This document shows positions 41,687 through 50,665 of a stretch of DNA of 64,000 nt, one piece after another. This DNA is from an uncultured Eubacteriales bacterium (lineage in GTDB: Bacteria > Bacillota > Clostridia > Oscillospirales > Oscillospiraceae). The stretch is from the NCBI GenBank assembly GCA_900545405.1, contig UQYT01000002.1, positions 44,314 to 108,313 of the forward strand, given 5' to 3'. The position numbers and the translations under genes are program-made. The notes under the pieces are model-generated. The model was not told the origin of the DNA. It did not search any database and saw only the letters and a program-made list of their open reading frames with translations. Position 1 is the first letter of the stretch. Each line of letters opens with the position of its first letter.

Positions 41687-42840
41687 GGCCCGAGCTCGCC
41701 GGCGCGCTCATAAGGCGCGCGAGACTTGAGAAGAACTGGAGCCAGGAGGGACTGTGCCGCGGCATATGCTCCGTCTCCTGGCTCTCAAAGATAGAGGCCG
41801 GGCGCGAGGGCGCGGACCCCGAACTCGTCGCGGCGCTCTTTGCGCGGCTCGGCATGGACATGTCGGAGCGCCCCGGGGCCGCCGGACTCATCGACCGCTG
41901 CTACGAGGCGGCCTTCTCCCTCGACTACGAGGGCTGGGACGCCCTGAATGCGGAGCTCGCCTCCGCGCGGCTCGAAAACGGGCCTTACTGCGTGGACGCG
42001 GAGCTGCTTGGACGGCTCTTCTCCGGCGAACGCGCCGTGCCGGACTGGCTGCGGGCCATGGAGGGGGCGCTCGAGCCGAGGCAGCGCTCGCTGCTCTACT
42101 GGCTCTCGGGCGACTTCGAGGCGCTCTGTCGTTTCGACGGCGCGGCCTATTCCTTCTACCTCTGCGGCTACGAGGCCTACTGCGCGGGGAAAAACACTCT
42201 TGCCCTGGAGCTGCTGGAGCGCGCCTGCCGTCTTGCATCGGACGAGGGGCGGCTGCGCATCCTCATGAACGCGCGGCTGACCATAGGCAACTGTTACAGC
42301 AACTCCATGCAGTACGAGGACATGCTCCGGCACTACGCGGCGGCGGAGCGCATGGCCCGGACGCTGGGGGACGCCGACACGGTGCGCAGCATCGAGTATA
42401 ACCGCGCGGCCACGGCGCTGGAGCTGGGCCGGGCGCAGGAGGCCTACGACGCGCTGATAAGGCTCGGCGCGGAGAGCGCGATGGAGCTGCACAAGCTGGC
42501 CGTGGCCTGCGAGCTGCTGGGCAAACGGGACGAGGCCCTCGCTGCCCTCGAGCGCGCGGAGGACCCCACGACCCCCTCGCCGGAGCCCGCGCGCGAGCTC
42601 GCGCCGCGCATCTGCGGCCTGGTGAGGTTCCGGCTGGAGCACCCGGACTACCTGGAGCGACCCGAATACGGCGCGGAGCTCATGGAGCTCTTCGAGACGA
42701 TGCGGCGCGAGCTGCCCATAGGCTACGCGAGCTTCCACCTCCCGCGCGTGCTCGAGTGGCTGCGGGCGCGGCGGATGTACCGCCAGGCATACGAGCTGCT
42801 GCTCGATTTTCCCGGATATCGCGCCTTAAATAAAACTTAA
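41683..42840 (+). CDS. HTH regulator with TPR-like repeats (RRNPP/Rgg-like layout)
   Basis: 385 residues from a TTG start coupled to the preceding stop. An Xre-type helix-turn-helix occupies ~5-60 (LIRRARLEKNWSQEGLCRGIC, LSKIEAGRE), and the rest is helical repeats (~90-380) with Ala/Leu-rich pairs like TPRs. This is the layout of peptide-responsive RRNPP regulators, but no secreted peptide gene is visible next to it, and it is last in an operon of housekeeping genes. Target unknown. Confidence 0.78.
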   Translation: MRPELAGALIRRARLEKNWSQEGLCRGICSVSWLSKIEAGREGADPELVAALFARLGMDMSERPGAAGLIDRCYEAAFSLDYEGWDALNAELASARLENGPYCVDAELLGRLFSGERAVPDWLRAMEGALEPRQRSLLYWLSGDFEALCRFDGAAYSFYLCGYEAYCAGKNTLALELLERACRLASDEGRLRILMNARLTIGNCYSNSMQYEDMLRHYAAAERMARTLGDADTVRSIEYNRAATALELGRAQEAYDALIRLGAESAMELHKLAVACELLGKRDEALAALERAEDPTTPSPEPARELAPRICGLVRFRLEHPDYLERPEYGAELMELFETMRRELPIGYASFHLPRVLEWLRARRMYRQAYELLLDFPGYRALNKT

Positions 42841-42890
42841 ACGGCTGTTTTGGGCTTGATTTTCCCAAAACAGCCGTCTTTTCTTTTCTT
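42841..42890 (+). terminator. Terminator of the recJ-rel operon
   Basis: ACGGCTGTTTTGGG (42841-42854) pairs perfectly with CCCAAAACAGCCGT (42864-42877), followed by CTTTTCTTTTCTT. Confidence 0.9.
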
Positions 42891-42920
42891 AAGCCCCGGC
42901 CTACAATATTGGTCGAGGTG

Positions 42921-44153
42921 ATGAACTTGAAACCGAAGCTCTGGACGCGGGACTTCACGCTGCTCATATCCGCCACCGTGCTGGGCGCGGCGGGGGGCAT
43001 CGCGGGTTCCTTTGCGCTCTCCTTCCTCGTGTACGAGGAGACGGGCAGCACGCTGGCCGCGGCGCTGCTCATAGCCATAAACGTCATCCCCGGCTTCATC
43101 GTGCCGGTCGTGGCCGCGCCCTTCATGGACCGCCTGCCGCGCAAGCCCTTCCTCGTCGGCGGGGACGCGGTCGACGGCGCGCTCTATGCAGCGGCGGGGC
43201 TATATCTGCTGGGGCACGACTTCACCTACGTCGGCTATCTCTTCTTCTCCCTGCTGCTCTCCAGCCTCTCGGCCTTCGACTCCCTGGCCTATCAGAGCAT
43301 CTTCCCGAAGCTCATACCGGAGGGCGCGGAGGAGCGGGGCTACACCATCTCGTCCATGGTCTATCCCGTCATGCAGGTGGTCATGGCCCCGGCCGCGGCC
43401 TGGCTCATGGAGGCCGTCGGCGTGGCGGCCATACTCATAGGCCAGGGGGCACTCTCCCTGCTCGCCGCCGCCATCGAGAGCCGGATAAGCGTCAGGGAGG
43501 AGCGGCGGCTGGACGGCGAGGGCTTCTCCCTCCGCCGCTGGCTGGGCGATTTGAGGGACGCCGCGGCGTATTTGAAAAAGGAGCGCGGCCTGCTCGCCAT
43601 TTACACCTACATGGCCATAACAAACGGCGTGGGGAACGGCTATTCCTCGCTGCTCGTGGCCTGGTTCAGCGCGGCCCCGGCGCTCTATTCGCTCTTTTCC
43701 GTAGCCGAGTTCGCGGGCCGCAGCATAGGCGGCGCGGTGCGCTACAAGCGGGAGATACCGCGCGGGAAGCGCTGGAGATTCGCCTTTCTAGTCTACAACG
43801 CCTACGAGCTCCTGGACGCGGTGCTGCTCTGGCTGCCCTACCCGCTCATGCTCTTGAACCGGGCCGCGGCGGGCTATCTCGGCATAGGCAGCGCGACGAT
43901 GCGCCTCGCCGCCGTGCAGAGCTATATCCCCGACGAGATGAGGGCGAGGATAAACGCCTTTGAGAGCATGCTGTATTACATCGGCATGGGCGCGTTCAGC
44001 CTCATAGTCGGCGCGCTGGGCGAGGTGATGAGCCCGCGCGCGGCGGTGAGCGTCTCGGCGCTTTTCACACTCGCGGTCTGCTGGCTCACCATCTTCCGCC
44101 GCAGGCGGGAGGTCGGCGCGGTGTACGACGCTCAGCCCGCGACCGCCGCCTGA
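42921..44153 (+). CDS. MFS transporter
   Basis: About 410 residues with twelve predicted helices: an N-terminal half with PVVAAPFMDRLPRKP near 65-79 (the loop 2-3 motif), a charged central loop (SVREERRLDGEG) and a second half ending in a basic tail. The ATG at 42921 directly abuts GAGGTG, so the TTG at 42927 (spacing 6) may be the true start, giving an identical protein less two residues. Substrate unknown; DrpA/MacA-type drug exporters look similar. Its last 22 bases overlap the end of the convergent PBP gene. Confidence 0.87.
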   Translation: MNLKPKLWTRDFTLLISATVLGAAGGIAGSFALSFLVYEETGSTLAAALLIAINVIPGFIVPVVAAPFMDRLPRKPFLVGGDAVDGALYAAAGLYLLGHDFTYVGYLFFSLLLSSLSAFDSLAYQSIFPKLIPEGAEERGYTISSMVYPVMQVVMAPAAAWLMEAVGVAAILIGQGALSLLAAAIESRISVREERRLDGEGFSLRRWLGDLRDAAAYLKKERGLLAIYTYMAITNGVGNGYSSLLVAWFSAAPALYSLFSVAEFAGRSIGGAVRYKREIPRGKRWRFAFLVYNAYELLDAVLLWLPYPLMLLNRAAAGYLGIGSATMRLAAVQSYIPDEMRARINAFESMLYYIGMGAFSLIVGALGEVMSPRAAVSVSALFTLAVCWLTIFRRRREVGAVYDAQPATAA

Positions 44154-45412
44154 AGCACGGCGTTCGCCACCGGGCCCGCGTTGGCGAGGCCGCCGCCCGC
44201 GTGCTCGAGGATGACCACGAAGGCGTAGGGGTGCTCCGGGTCGTTCAAAAAGCCCGTCATCCAGGCGTGGCTGGTGCCGTCGCCCACCTCGGCGGTACCG
44301 GTCTTGGCCGAGACGTTGAGGCCCGGGAAGACCCAGCTGCCGTAGGCGTTCTGGACGTTGTAGTTCATCATTTCGGATATCTTCTGCGCCGTGCTCGCCG
44401 AGAGCAGCTCCGTCTCCTTGTCGAGCTTGCCGCGGCCAAGGAGCGTCGGCTCATACACCGAGCCGCCGTTGGCTATGGCGGCGACGTAGCGCACCATGGC
44501 GTAGGGGCAGACGAGGTCCTCATACTGGCCCACGCCGGACCAGGCGAGGCCCACGGAGCCCTCCTCGCCCTTTGTGAAGCTGCCGGGCAGGACGTCCATG
44601 CCGTCGAGCGTGAGCGGGGCGGTGATGCCGAGCTTTTCGGCGTATTCGGCCATGATGTCCGGCCCGAGCTCAAGGGCCAGCGTGCCGAAGGCGCAGTTGC
44701 AGGAGTTGGCGAGCGCCTGCTCTATGGTCTGGGAGCCGTGGTTGCCCGTGCAGGTGAGCTGGGCCCCGTCGACTATCATGCTGCCCTCGCACCAGAGGCT
44801 GCGCTCAAAGAGGTCGGGTATGTTGTCGATGGCCGCGGCGAGGGTAACGAGCTTGAACACCGAGCCGGGCGTGAAGCTCGAGCTCAGGCACTTGTTGAGA
44901 TAGGTGCCCTCCGCGGGAGTGGAGGTCGGGTTCGCCGGGTCGTCCCCGGGCGAGGAGACCATGCAGAGTATCTCGCTCGTCGTGTAGTCCATGAGAATGA
45001 CGGCCCCGTTGCGCCCCGCGAGGGCGGAGTAGGCCGCAACATTGAGCGCGGAGTCCACTGTGAGCGAGATGGTCTGGCCGCTGGTCGCGCCCTCTATGAA
45101 GCTGTATCCGGCCAGCTTGTCGCGGAACTGCCGGAGCGCGCCGGTGCGGATGTTCCCGGCGGTGTCGCCGATCAGGTGGTAGCAGGCCACGCGCGTGGAC
45201 CAGTCCTCGGCAAAGGAGAAGCCGCTGTCGTCCGAGGTGTAGAGCACGACGCCGTTCCGGTCGAGGATGGTGCCGCCGGGGGTGCCGCCGTTGAAGTACG
45301 AGGCCCAGGCCCCGCCGTCGTCCGCGAGGCGGACCAGATATACCGCGAGGCCCACGACCAGCAGTGCCGCTATGAGAAGGGCCGACGCCGCGCGGCGCTT
45401 TACTTTTTTCAT
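44132..45412 (-). CDS. Class B penicillin-binding protein (PbpA/FtsI-like transpeptidase, short)
   Basis: 426 residues: one N-terminal membrane anchor (11-30), a short pedestal, then the transpeptidase domain with SVFK (Ser184-Lys187), SCN (237-239) and KTG (370-372). It is much shorter than usual class B PBPs and lacks the long N-terminal dimer domain, matching the PbpA type of Clostridia that pairs with a SEDS protein. The partner is coupled by an ATGA overlap just upstream, so the pair probably forms a glycan polymerase-transpeptidase complex for cell wall elongation, division or spore cortex. Confidence 0.92.
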   Translation of the reverse strand: MKKVKRRAASALLIAALLVVGLAVYLVRLADDGGAWASYFNGGTPGGTILDRNGVVLYTSDDSGFSFAEDWSTRVACYHLIGDTAGNIRTGALRQFRDKLAGYSFIEGATSGQTISLTVDSALNVAAYSALAGRNGAVILMDYTTSEILCMVSSPGDDPANPTSTPAEGTYLNKCLSSSFTPGSVFKLVTLAAAIDNIPDLFERSLWCEGSMIVDGAQLTCTGNHGSQTIEQALANSCNCAFGTLALELGPDIMAEYAEKLGITAPLTLDGMDVLPGSFTKGEEGSVGLAWSGVGQYEDLVCPYAMVRYVAAIANGGSVYEPTLLGRGKLDKETELLSASTAQKISEMMNYNVQNAYGSWVFPGLNVSAKTGTAEVGDGTSHAWMTGFLNDPEHPYAFVVILEHAGGGLANAGPVANAVLQAAVAG

Positions 45413-47160
45413 GCCTTGGCCTCCTCGCCGTCGTAATCCTCGTAGTCGTCATAGTCCTCGTCCTCTTCGCGCCGCCGCGGGGCCTTGTCGCGGCTGACGA
45501 CAAAGCTGGCGTCCCGCCGCGTGTCCGTGGCCTTGACGAAGGCCAGCAGCATCCAGCAGGAGATGAGCGAGGTGCCGCCCTTGGAGACGAAGGGGAAGGT
45601 GACGCCCGTGAAGGGCAGAATGTCCAGGGAGCCGAAGACGTTCAGGCCCATCTGGACCATGAGCAGGCTGACCGCCGCGCAGCCGGCGATGACGTAGAAG
45701 GTGCTGCGCCCCTGCGCCGCGTTGCGCACGGCGAAGAGTGCCAGCGCGATGACCGCGAACATGGCGAGCACGGCGATTATGAGGCCCAGCTCCTCGCTGA
45801 CCACGCCGAAGACCATGTCGGTCTCGGCGGCGAAGATGTCCTTGAGCCAGCCGCTGCCCGCGCCCTTGCCGAAGAGCCCGCCGGAGGCGGCGGCACTCAG
45901 CGCGTGGGTCTGCTGATAGCCCTTGTCCCAGACGTCCTCCCAGACGTGGCCCCAGGCCGAGAAGCGGTCGGCGATGTAGGGCTTCACGGATATCACCAGG
46001 AAGCCCGCCATGGCCGCGCCGGAGACCGCGAGGAACACGGTGGCGAAGCTGCCCGAGCGCATGAAGGAGATGACAAGGAAGGTAGCAAAGAAGATGACCG
46101 CCGTGCCGAAGTCGCCGATGAGCGCCAGGGCTATGACGCAGATGGCGGAGAACACGATGAACACAAAGAGGTTCCGCCGCGCAAAGAGCCGGTCGAGCGT
46201 CGCCGCGCCGGTGTAGATGTAGAGCACCTTGACGAGCTCGGAGGGCTGGAAGCTGACGCCCGCGATGCTCAGCCAGTTCTTGGCGCCAAACACGGCCTCG
46301 CTGAACACGACGTTCACGGCCAGCAGCCCCAGTGCCGCCGCCGCGGCGATAAAGCGCGAGGACTTGACGCGCTCGAGGCTCCGAAGCCAGGCGCCGAGGA
46401 AGAAGTAGAGCGCGACGCCGAGGATGATGAAGATGGTCTGGCGGAACATGTCCTCCGGCGTGGCCGTGGCGCAGACCGCCGTGCCCAGCGTCGTGAGGAA
46501 AAAGGCCAGCGTCTCCGGCTCAAAGCCCGTGCGGCGCACGCTGCGCGTCACGAGGTAGCAGAACCACTCCGTCACCATGAGCGCGAAGAAGGCGAGGCAG
46601 ATGGGAAAGAGGTATTCCTGCGCCGCCGTGATGGTGAACTCCAGCGTCAGAAAGGCCTGAAAGAGCGAGAGTATGAGCAGCGTCACACCGGGGCCGACAA
46701 AGCGCCCGGGCGCCGTCCGCCGCCGCTCGAGCGCCGCGCGCTCGGCCGCGTCTATCTCGCGGAAGGTCATTACCGCGTCGCCGAACTCGACGGTGTCCCC
46801 GTCCCCCACGGGCTCGAGTATGTCGATCTCGTCGCCGTTTATATAGGTGCCCTCGCGGGAGCGGAGGTCGGAGAGCGTCCAGTCCCCGTCGCCGTCGCGC
46901 TGCAGGGAGGCGTGCAGCTTTGAGACGCTGGGCATGTCGATGACGATGTCGGAGGAGGGCGAGCGGCCTATTATGCTCTCCCAGTGGGAGACGGGCAGGG
47001 CCGCGCCGTCCTCGTCGAGCAGCCAGGCCCAGGTCTCGGGCTCGTACTTTTCGCGGAGCATGGAGCGTATGCAGCGAAGAAGTATCCACAGCGCGAGGAT
47101 GGGCAGCAGATACTTCGTGCCTGTCATTATATATGCGGTGAGGTCAGGGATATCGGGCAA
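45409..47160 (-). CDS. SEDS peptidoglycan polymerase with an N-terminal FHA domain
   Basis: 583 residues from a TTG start with AAGGGGG 7 bases before it. A membrane segment (12-30) precedes an FHA domain (~55-130: IIGRSPSSDIVID, SVSKLHASL, NGDEI). About ten helices of the FtsW/RodA/SpoVE fold follow, with KNWLSIAGVSFQPSELVKVLYI near 280 and GVTFPFVSKGGTSL near 505; the tail is highly acidic (EEDEDYDDYEDYDGEE). FHA binds phosphothreonine, so the polymerase may be recruited or tuned by a PASTA-type Ser/Thr kinase. Coupled to the PBP gene by ATGA. Confidence 0.92.
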   Translation of the reverse strand: MPDIPDLTAYIMTGTKYLLPILALWILLRCIRSMLREKYEPETWAWLLDEDGAALPVSHWESIIGRSPSSDIVIDMPSVSKLHASLQRDGDGDWTLSDLRSREGTYINGDEIDILEPVGDGDTVEFGDAVMTFREIDAAERAALERRRTAPGRFVGPGVTLLILSLFQAFLTLEFTITAAQEYLFPICLAFFALMVTEWFCYLVTRSVRRTGFEPETLAFFLTTLGTAVCATATPEDMFRQTIFIILGVALYFFLGAWLRSLERVKSSRFIAAAAALGLLAVNVVFSEAVFGAKNWLSIAGVSFQPSELVKVLYIYTGAATLDRLFARRNLFVFIVFSAICVIALALIGDFGTAVIFFATFLVISFMRSGSFATVFLAVSGAAMAGFLVISVKPYIADRFSAWGHVWEDVWDKGYQQTHALSAAASGGLFGKGAGSGWLKDIFAAETDMVFGVVSEELGLIIAVLAMFAVIALALFAVRNAAQGRSTFYVIAGCAAVSLLMVQMGLNVFGSLDILPFTGVTFPFVSKGGTSLISCWMLLAFVKATDTRRDASFVVSRDKAPRRREEDEDYDDYEDYDGEEAKA

Positions 47161-47194
47161 GATGCCACCCCCTTAAAGAGTGTAGACCGGGGCA

Positions 47195-47223
47195 ATTATA
47201 TCATTTTGCCGCCCTGTTGACAA
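47195..47223 (-). promoter_or_regulatory. Sigma-A promoter of the FHA-SEDS/PBP operon
   Basis: Minus-strand TTGTCA (47223-47218), 17 bases, TATAAT (47200-47195). Its -35 box overlaps the -35 box of the divergent promoter on the plus strand almost exactly. Confidence 0.75.
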
Positions 47224-47245
47224 CGGGGGGCGGGTACTCTAAAAT
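47217..47245 (+). promoter_or_regulatory. Sigma-A promoter of the NusG-II/Gx-transporter operon, leaderless
   Basis: TTGACA (47217-47222), 17 bases, TAAAAT (47240-47245). The ATG at 47252 follows only 6 bases after the -10 box, so the transcript should start at or next to the start codon. Confidence 0.75.
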
Positions 47246-47251
47246 AGCGGT

Positions 47252-47608
47252 ATGTGGCGTAAGACGAAGTTTTGGATAGTTTTGTTCTCCGCGCTCGTTG
47301 TTCTGGGCGGCGGAGCTTTTCTGCTGCTCCGCGGCGCGGACACGGGCGCGCGCACGGCGCGCATCTCGCTCGACGGGGAGGTATATGAGGAGATAGACCT
47401 CAACGCCGTGGCCATGCCCTACGACATACGCATAGAGACGGAGCTCGGCTACAACATCGTGCACGTGGAGCACGGGGCCATCTCGGTGAGCGAGGCGAAC
47501 TGCCCGGACCAGGTCTGCGTGCACCAGGGCAGGATAACCGGCTCCATGGTGCCCATCGCCTGCCTGCCGCACCGGCTGGTCATAGAGATAGTGGAGGCTG
47601 AGCCATGA
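47252..47608 (+). CDS. NusG-domain-II protein, membrane-anchored
   Basis: 118 residues: one N-terminal membrane helix (7-27), then a small beta domain with IETELGYNIVHVEHGAIS near 60-77 and ANCPDQVCVHQGRI near 82-95, the paired-Cys signature of the NusG-II family. In Clostridia this gene is regularly followed, as here, by a Gx transporter gene, and often lies near RNF or thiamin/quinone genes. No ribosome binding site is visible, in agreement with leaderless transcription. The stop overlaps the next start (ATGA). Extracytoplasmic, role unknown. Confidence 0.88.
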   Translation: MWRKTKFWIVLFSALVVLGGGAFLLLRGADTGARTARISLDGEVYEEIDLNAVAMPYDIRIETELGYNIVHVEHGAISVSEANCPDQVCVHQGRITGSMVPIACLPHRLVIEIVEAEP

Positions 47609-48105
47609 CGAAGACAAAAAAGCTGGCCCTGCTCGCGGCGCTGACAGCGGTCGCGCTGACGATTTTCGTCGCGGAGGCGCAGATACCGCCCGTCGTGCCC
47701 GTGCCCGGCGTGAAGCTGGGCCTCGCGAACATCGTGACGCTGGTCACCATGGCCCTGCTCGGCCGCAGGGAGGCCGGGGCGGTGCTCGTCGTGAGGCTCA
47801 TCCTCGGCAGCGCGTTCGCGGGCGGCTTTTCCGGGCTCATGTTCTCCGCGGCGGGCGGCGCGGCGGCGTACATAGTCATGTGCCTGCTCATCAAGGTCTT
47901 TCCCGAGAAGCTGATGTGGGTGGTCAGCGTCCTCGCGGCGCTGGCGCACAACGCGGGCCAGCTCGCCGTGGCGGTATGGGTGTCCGGCTCGGCGTCCATG
48001 CTCTATTACGGCACCGTGCTCGCCGCGGCCGGCGTCATCACCGGCGTGTTCACCGGCTTCGGCGCCATGTACCTGACCAGAGCGGCCAAAAAGCTCGTCA
48101 AATGA
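47605..48105 (+). CDS. Gx transporter family protein (heptaprenyl diphosphate synthase component I family)
   Basis: 166 residues, five to six membrane helices. The VPGVKLGLANIVTL stretch near 34-47 and SAFAGGFSGLMFSAAGGAAAY near 71-91 are characteristic of the family once annotated as heptaprenyl diphosphate synthase component I and now regarded as an ECF-like membrane (substrate-binding) component. ATGA overlap with the NusG-II gene. Substrate unknown, perhaps a quinone precursor or vitamin. Confidence 0.87.
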   Translation: MTKTKKLALLAALTAVALTIFVAEAQIPPVVPVPGVKLGLANIVTLVTMALLGRREAGAVLVVRLILGSAFAGGFSGLMFSAAGGAAAYIVMCLLIKVFPEKLMWVVSVLAALAHNAGQLAVAVWVSGSASMLYYGTVLAAAGVITGVFTGFGAMYLTRAAKKLVK

Positions 48106-48137
48106 ACTTTCTGCATGGAAGTGTTTACAATTTGGTC

Positions 48138-48166
48138 TTGAAAGCCGGGGGCCTTTGCGTTATAAT
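48138..48166 (+). promoter_or_regulatory. Sigma-A promoter of the PrsA-like gene
   Basis: TTGAAA (48138-48143), 17 bases, TATAAT (48161-48166). Leader of about 58 bases. Confidence 0.8.
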
Positions 48167-48229
48167 GCTAAGGCTATACGCCTAAAGGGCGAAAGATGGT
48201 ATTTTTTAATTGTAAAGGATGAAGCACCA

Positions 48230-49885
48230 ATGAGCGCATCGCAGGACAAGAAGAGACGTCAGACCGAGCGCATGGAGGGCACCGACAAGCGCACCCTCGC
48301 AGAGCGCGAGGCCGCCCAGAAGGCCAAAAAGGAGCGCACACGCTGGGGCATCGTCGGCGCGATAATCGTCGTCTTCGCCGTGGTCGTCATACTGCTGAAC
48401 ACCAACCTGTTTTACAGCGGCACGACTGCGATTACCATAGGCGACTACAAATACACGAATGCCGACTTCCAGTACTACTACTCCAATGCCTATGCCAACT
48501 TCATGAACAGCTACGGCAGCTACTTCAGCATGTTCGACACGACTCAGGACCTGGACGACCAGGCCTTTGACCCGACGTACATCACCATGTTCGGCGGCAC
48601 CGTGCCCGAGGGCCTTGCCGAGGACGCCAGCTGGCAGGACTACTTCGAGGCCGTCGCCATCGAGAACATGGTCGAGGTCACCGCGCTTTACGACAGCGCC
48701 GTGAAGGAGGGCTACACCCTCTCCGAGAAGGACGCCGCCTCCGTTGAAGAGGCCGTCGCCAGCTTCGACACCGCCGCCAGCAGCTACGGCCTGCGCGACG
48801 GCGCGGCCTTTGTCTCCTTCTACTACGGCAAGGGCAACACCATAGACTCCGTGCGCTCGCTCATGGAGCGCGGCTACATCGCCTCCGCCTATGCGCAGGA
48901 CAAGTACAACTCCTTCGAGTACACCTCCGATGAGCTCAACGCCTATTACGACGAGCACAAGGACGAGCTCGACGCCTTCAGCTTCGACTATTACCTCGTC
49001 GCCGCCGACAAGGAGGAGGTCACCGAGACCGTGACCGACGAAGAGACCGGCGAGGAGACCGAGCAGACCAGCGAGAAGGTCACCGACGCGACCATGGCCG
49101 CCGCCAAGGAGGACGCGGACAAGCTGCTCACCGCCGCCCAGAGCGGCGCCGATGAGGCCGCCCTGAGCTTCTCCGAGGCCGTCACCGAGGTCTTCGGCGC
49201 CGACGCCAGCGCCACCGAGTACACCAACACCCTCGGCGTCAACTGCCTGACCTACCTGCCCGACGCCGTCTCCGAGTGGCTGACCGACACCTCCCGCAGT
49301 GCGGGCGACATGGCCGTGCTCGAGGTCGAGGACAGCGGCTATTACGTCGTCTGCTTCAACGGCCGCAGCGACAACACCGACTACAACGCCGTGAACTTCC
49401 GCCACATCCTCATCAACGCCACCGATGAGAACGAGGACGGCGAGTTCAGCGCCGAGGAGCTCACCGTCGCCGAGGACAAGATCAACGAGATCTACGACGA
49501 GTGGGTGAACGGCGACGCCACTGAGGAGAGCTTTGCCGAGCTGGCCAACGCCAACAGCGAGGACTCCGGCTCCAACACCAACGGCGGCCTCTATGAGCAC
49601 GTCGGCAAGAACAGCATGGTCGACGTCGTCAACGACTTCATCTTCGACCCCAACACCCAGCCGGGCGACACCACCATCGTCCTTAACGAGGGCAGCTACA
49701 CCGGCTATCACCTCATCTACTTCGTCGGCCCCGACGAGATGAGCTACCATGACTGCCTGGCCGACTACGGCACCGGCTCCGTCGAGGGCCTGCGTCAGCC
49801 GGACTACAACGCCTGGCACGACGAGCTCGTCGGCAGCTACTCCGCGAGCGTGAACAGCTTCATCAACTGGTTTGCCAAGGTGTAA
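48230..49885 (+). CDS. Membrane-anchored PrsA/SurA-like peptidyl-prolyl isomerase
   Basis: 551 residues: a cytoplasmic basic N-terminus (Lys/Arg/Gln-rich, 1-36), one membrane helix (~38-58), then an extracytoplasmic SurA-type helical chaperone region and a parvulin-like domain near 395-510 (NFRHILINATDE, AELANANSEDSGSNTNGGLYEHVGKN, GYHLIYFVG). An acidic insert with many Glu/Thr lies near 265-305. It likely helps fold secreted proteins at the membrane-wall interface. The ATG at 48230 follows AAAGGAT; earlier in-frame codons lie in the leader. Confidence 0.88.
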   Translation: MSASQDKKRRQTERMEGTDKRTLAEREAAQKAKKERTRWGIVGAIIVVFAVVVILLNTNLFYSGTTAITIGDYKYTNADFQYYYSNAYANFMNSYGSYFSMFDTTQDLDDQAFDPTYITMFGGTVPEGLAEDASWQDYFEAVAIENMVEVTALYDSAVKEGYTLSEKDAASVEEAVASFDTAASSYGLRDGAAFVSFYYGKGNTIDSVRSLMERGYIASAYAQDKYNSFEYTSDELNAYYDEHKDELDAFSFDYYLVAADKEEVTETVTDEETGEETEQTSEKVTDATMAAAKEDADKLLTAAQSGADEAALSFSEAVTEVFGADASATEYTNTLGVNCLTYLPDAVSEWLTDTSRSAGDMAVLEVEDSGYYVVCFNGRSDNTDYNAVNFRHILINATDENEDGEFSAEELTVAEDKINEIYDEWVNGDATEESFAELANANSEDSGSNTNGGLYEHVGKNSMVDVVNDFIFDPNTQPGDTTIVLNEGSYTGYHLIYFVGPDEMSYHDCLADYGTGSVEGLRQPDYNAWHDELVGSYSASVNSFINWFAKV

Positions 49886-49903
49886 GGGACACAAAAATCT
49901 GCA

Positions 49904-49929
49904 TGGGCGGCCTTCGGGCCGCCCATTTT
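49904..49929 (+). terminator. Terminator after the PrsA-like gene
   Basis: TGGGCGGCC (49904-49912), TTCG tetraloop, GGCCGCCCA (49917-49925), then TTTT. Confidence 0.8.
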
Positions 49930-49948
49930 GAGTATTGGAGGCGAGAAC

Positions 49949-50665
49949 GTGAGAGAGAGGACAAAACGCACCGAGATGCTGCTCGGCGCGGAGGCGATGG
50001 AGAGACTTCGCGCGGCGCACGTCATCGTGTTCGGCCTCGGCGGCGTGGGCTCCTGGTGCGCGGAGGCGCTGGCCCGCTCCGGCGTGGGCAGGCTCACGCT
50101 GGTGGACGAGGACTCGGTCGCGGAATCCAACCTGAACCGCCAGGTCTGCGCCCTCGGCTCCACGATAGGCCGCCCGAAGGCCGAGGTCATGGCCGAGCGG
50201 CTGCGCGACATCGCGCCGGACGCGGAGATCATCCCCGTCACCGCGCGCTACGAAGCCTCGAGCCGGGGCCGCTTCTTCCCCGGCGATTACGCCTATGTCG
50301 CGGACTGCATCGACCTCGTCTCCTGCAAGCTGGACCTCATAGAGGCCGCGCTGGAGGGCGGGACGCCCATCATCTCGGCCCTCGGCACGGGCAACAAGCT
50401 GGACGCGTCCCGGCTGGAGGTCTGCGACATAGCGGAGACGCGCGGCTGCCCGCTGGCCCGGGTCATGCGCCGGGAGCTGCGCCGCCGCGGCGTGGAGCAC
50501 CTCCGGGTCGTGTACAGCCCGGAGGAGGCCCTGGAGCCCTCCCAGCCCGACGCGCCGCCGCCGGGGCGCCGCAGCGTGCCCGGCTCCACGGTCTGGGTGC
50601 CGGCCTCGGCGGGGCTGCTCATGGCGCAGACCATAGTCCTGTGCATTGCGGGGGTGGAGAAATGA
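49949..50665 (+). CDS. tcdA: tRNA threonylcarbamoyladenosine dehydratase (TcdA/ThiF family)
   Basis: 238 residues from a GTG with GGAGGCGAGA before it. The E1-like adenylation fold has the glycine loop VFGLGGVGSW near 29-38, DEDSVAESNLNRQ near 54-66, and GTGNKLD near 150. TcdA uses ATP to cyclise t6A37 of tRNA to ct6A. The ThiF/MoeB relatives lack the tRNA-specific C-terminus; the size (~240) and the PGSTVWVPASAGLLMA ending match TcdA. Its stop overlaps the next start (ATGA). Confidence 0.9.
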   Translation: MRERTKRTEMLLGAEAMERLRAAHVIVFGLGGVGSWCAEALARSGVGRLTLVDEDSVAESNLNRQVCALGSTIGRPKAEVMAERLRDIAPDAEIIPVTARYEASSRGRFFPGDYAYVADCIDLVSCKLDLIEAALEGGTPIISALGTGNKLDASRLEVCDIAETRGCPLARVMRRELRRRGVEHLRVVYSPEEALEPSQPDAPPPGRRSVPGSTVWVPASAGLLMAQTIVLCIAGVEK

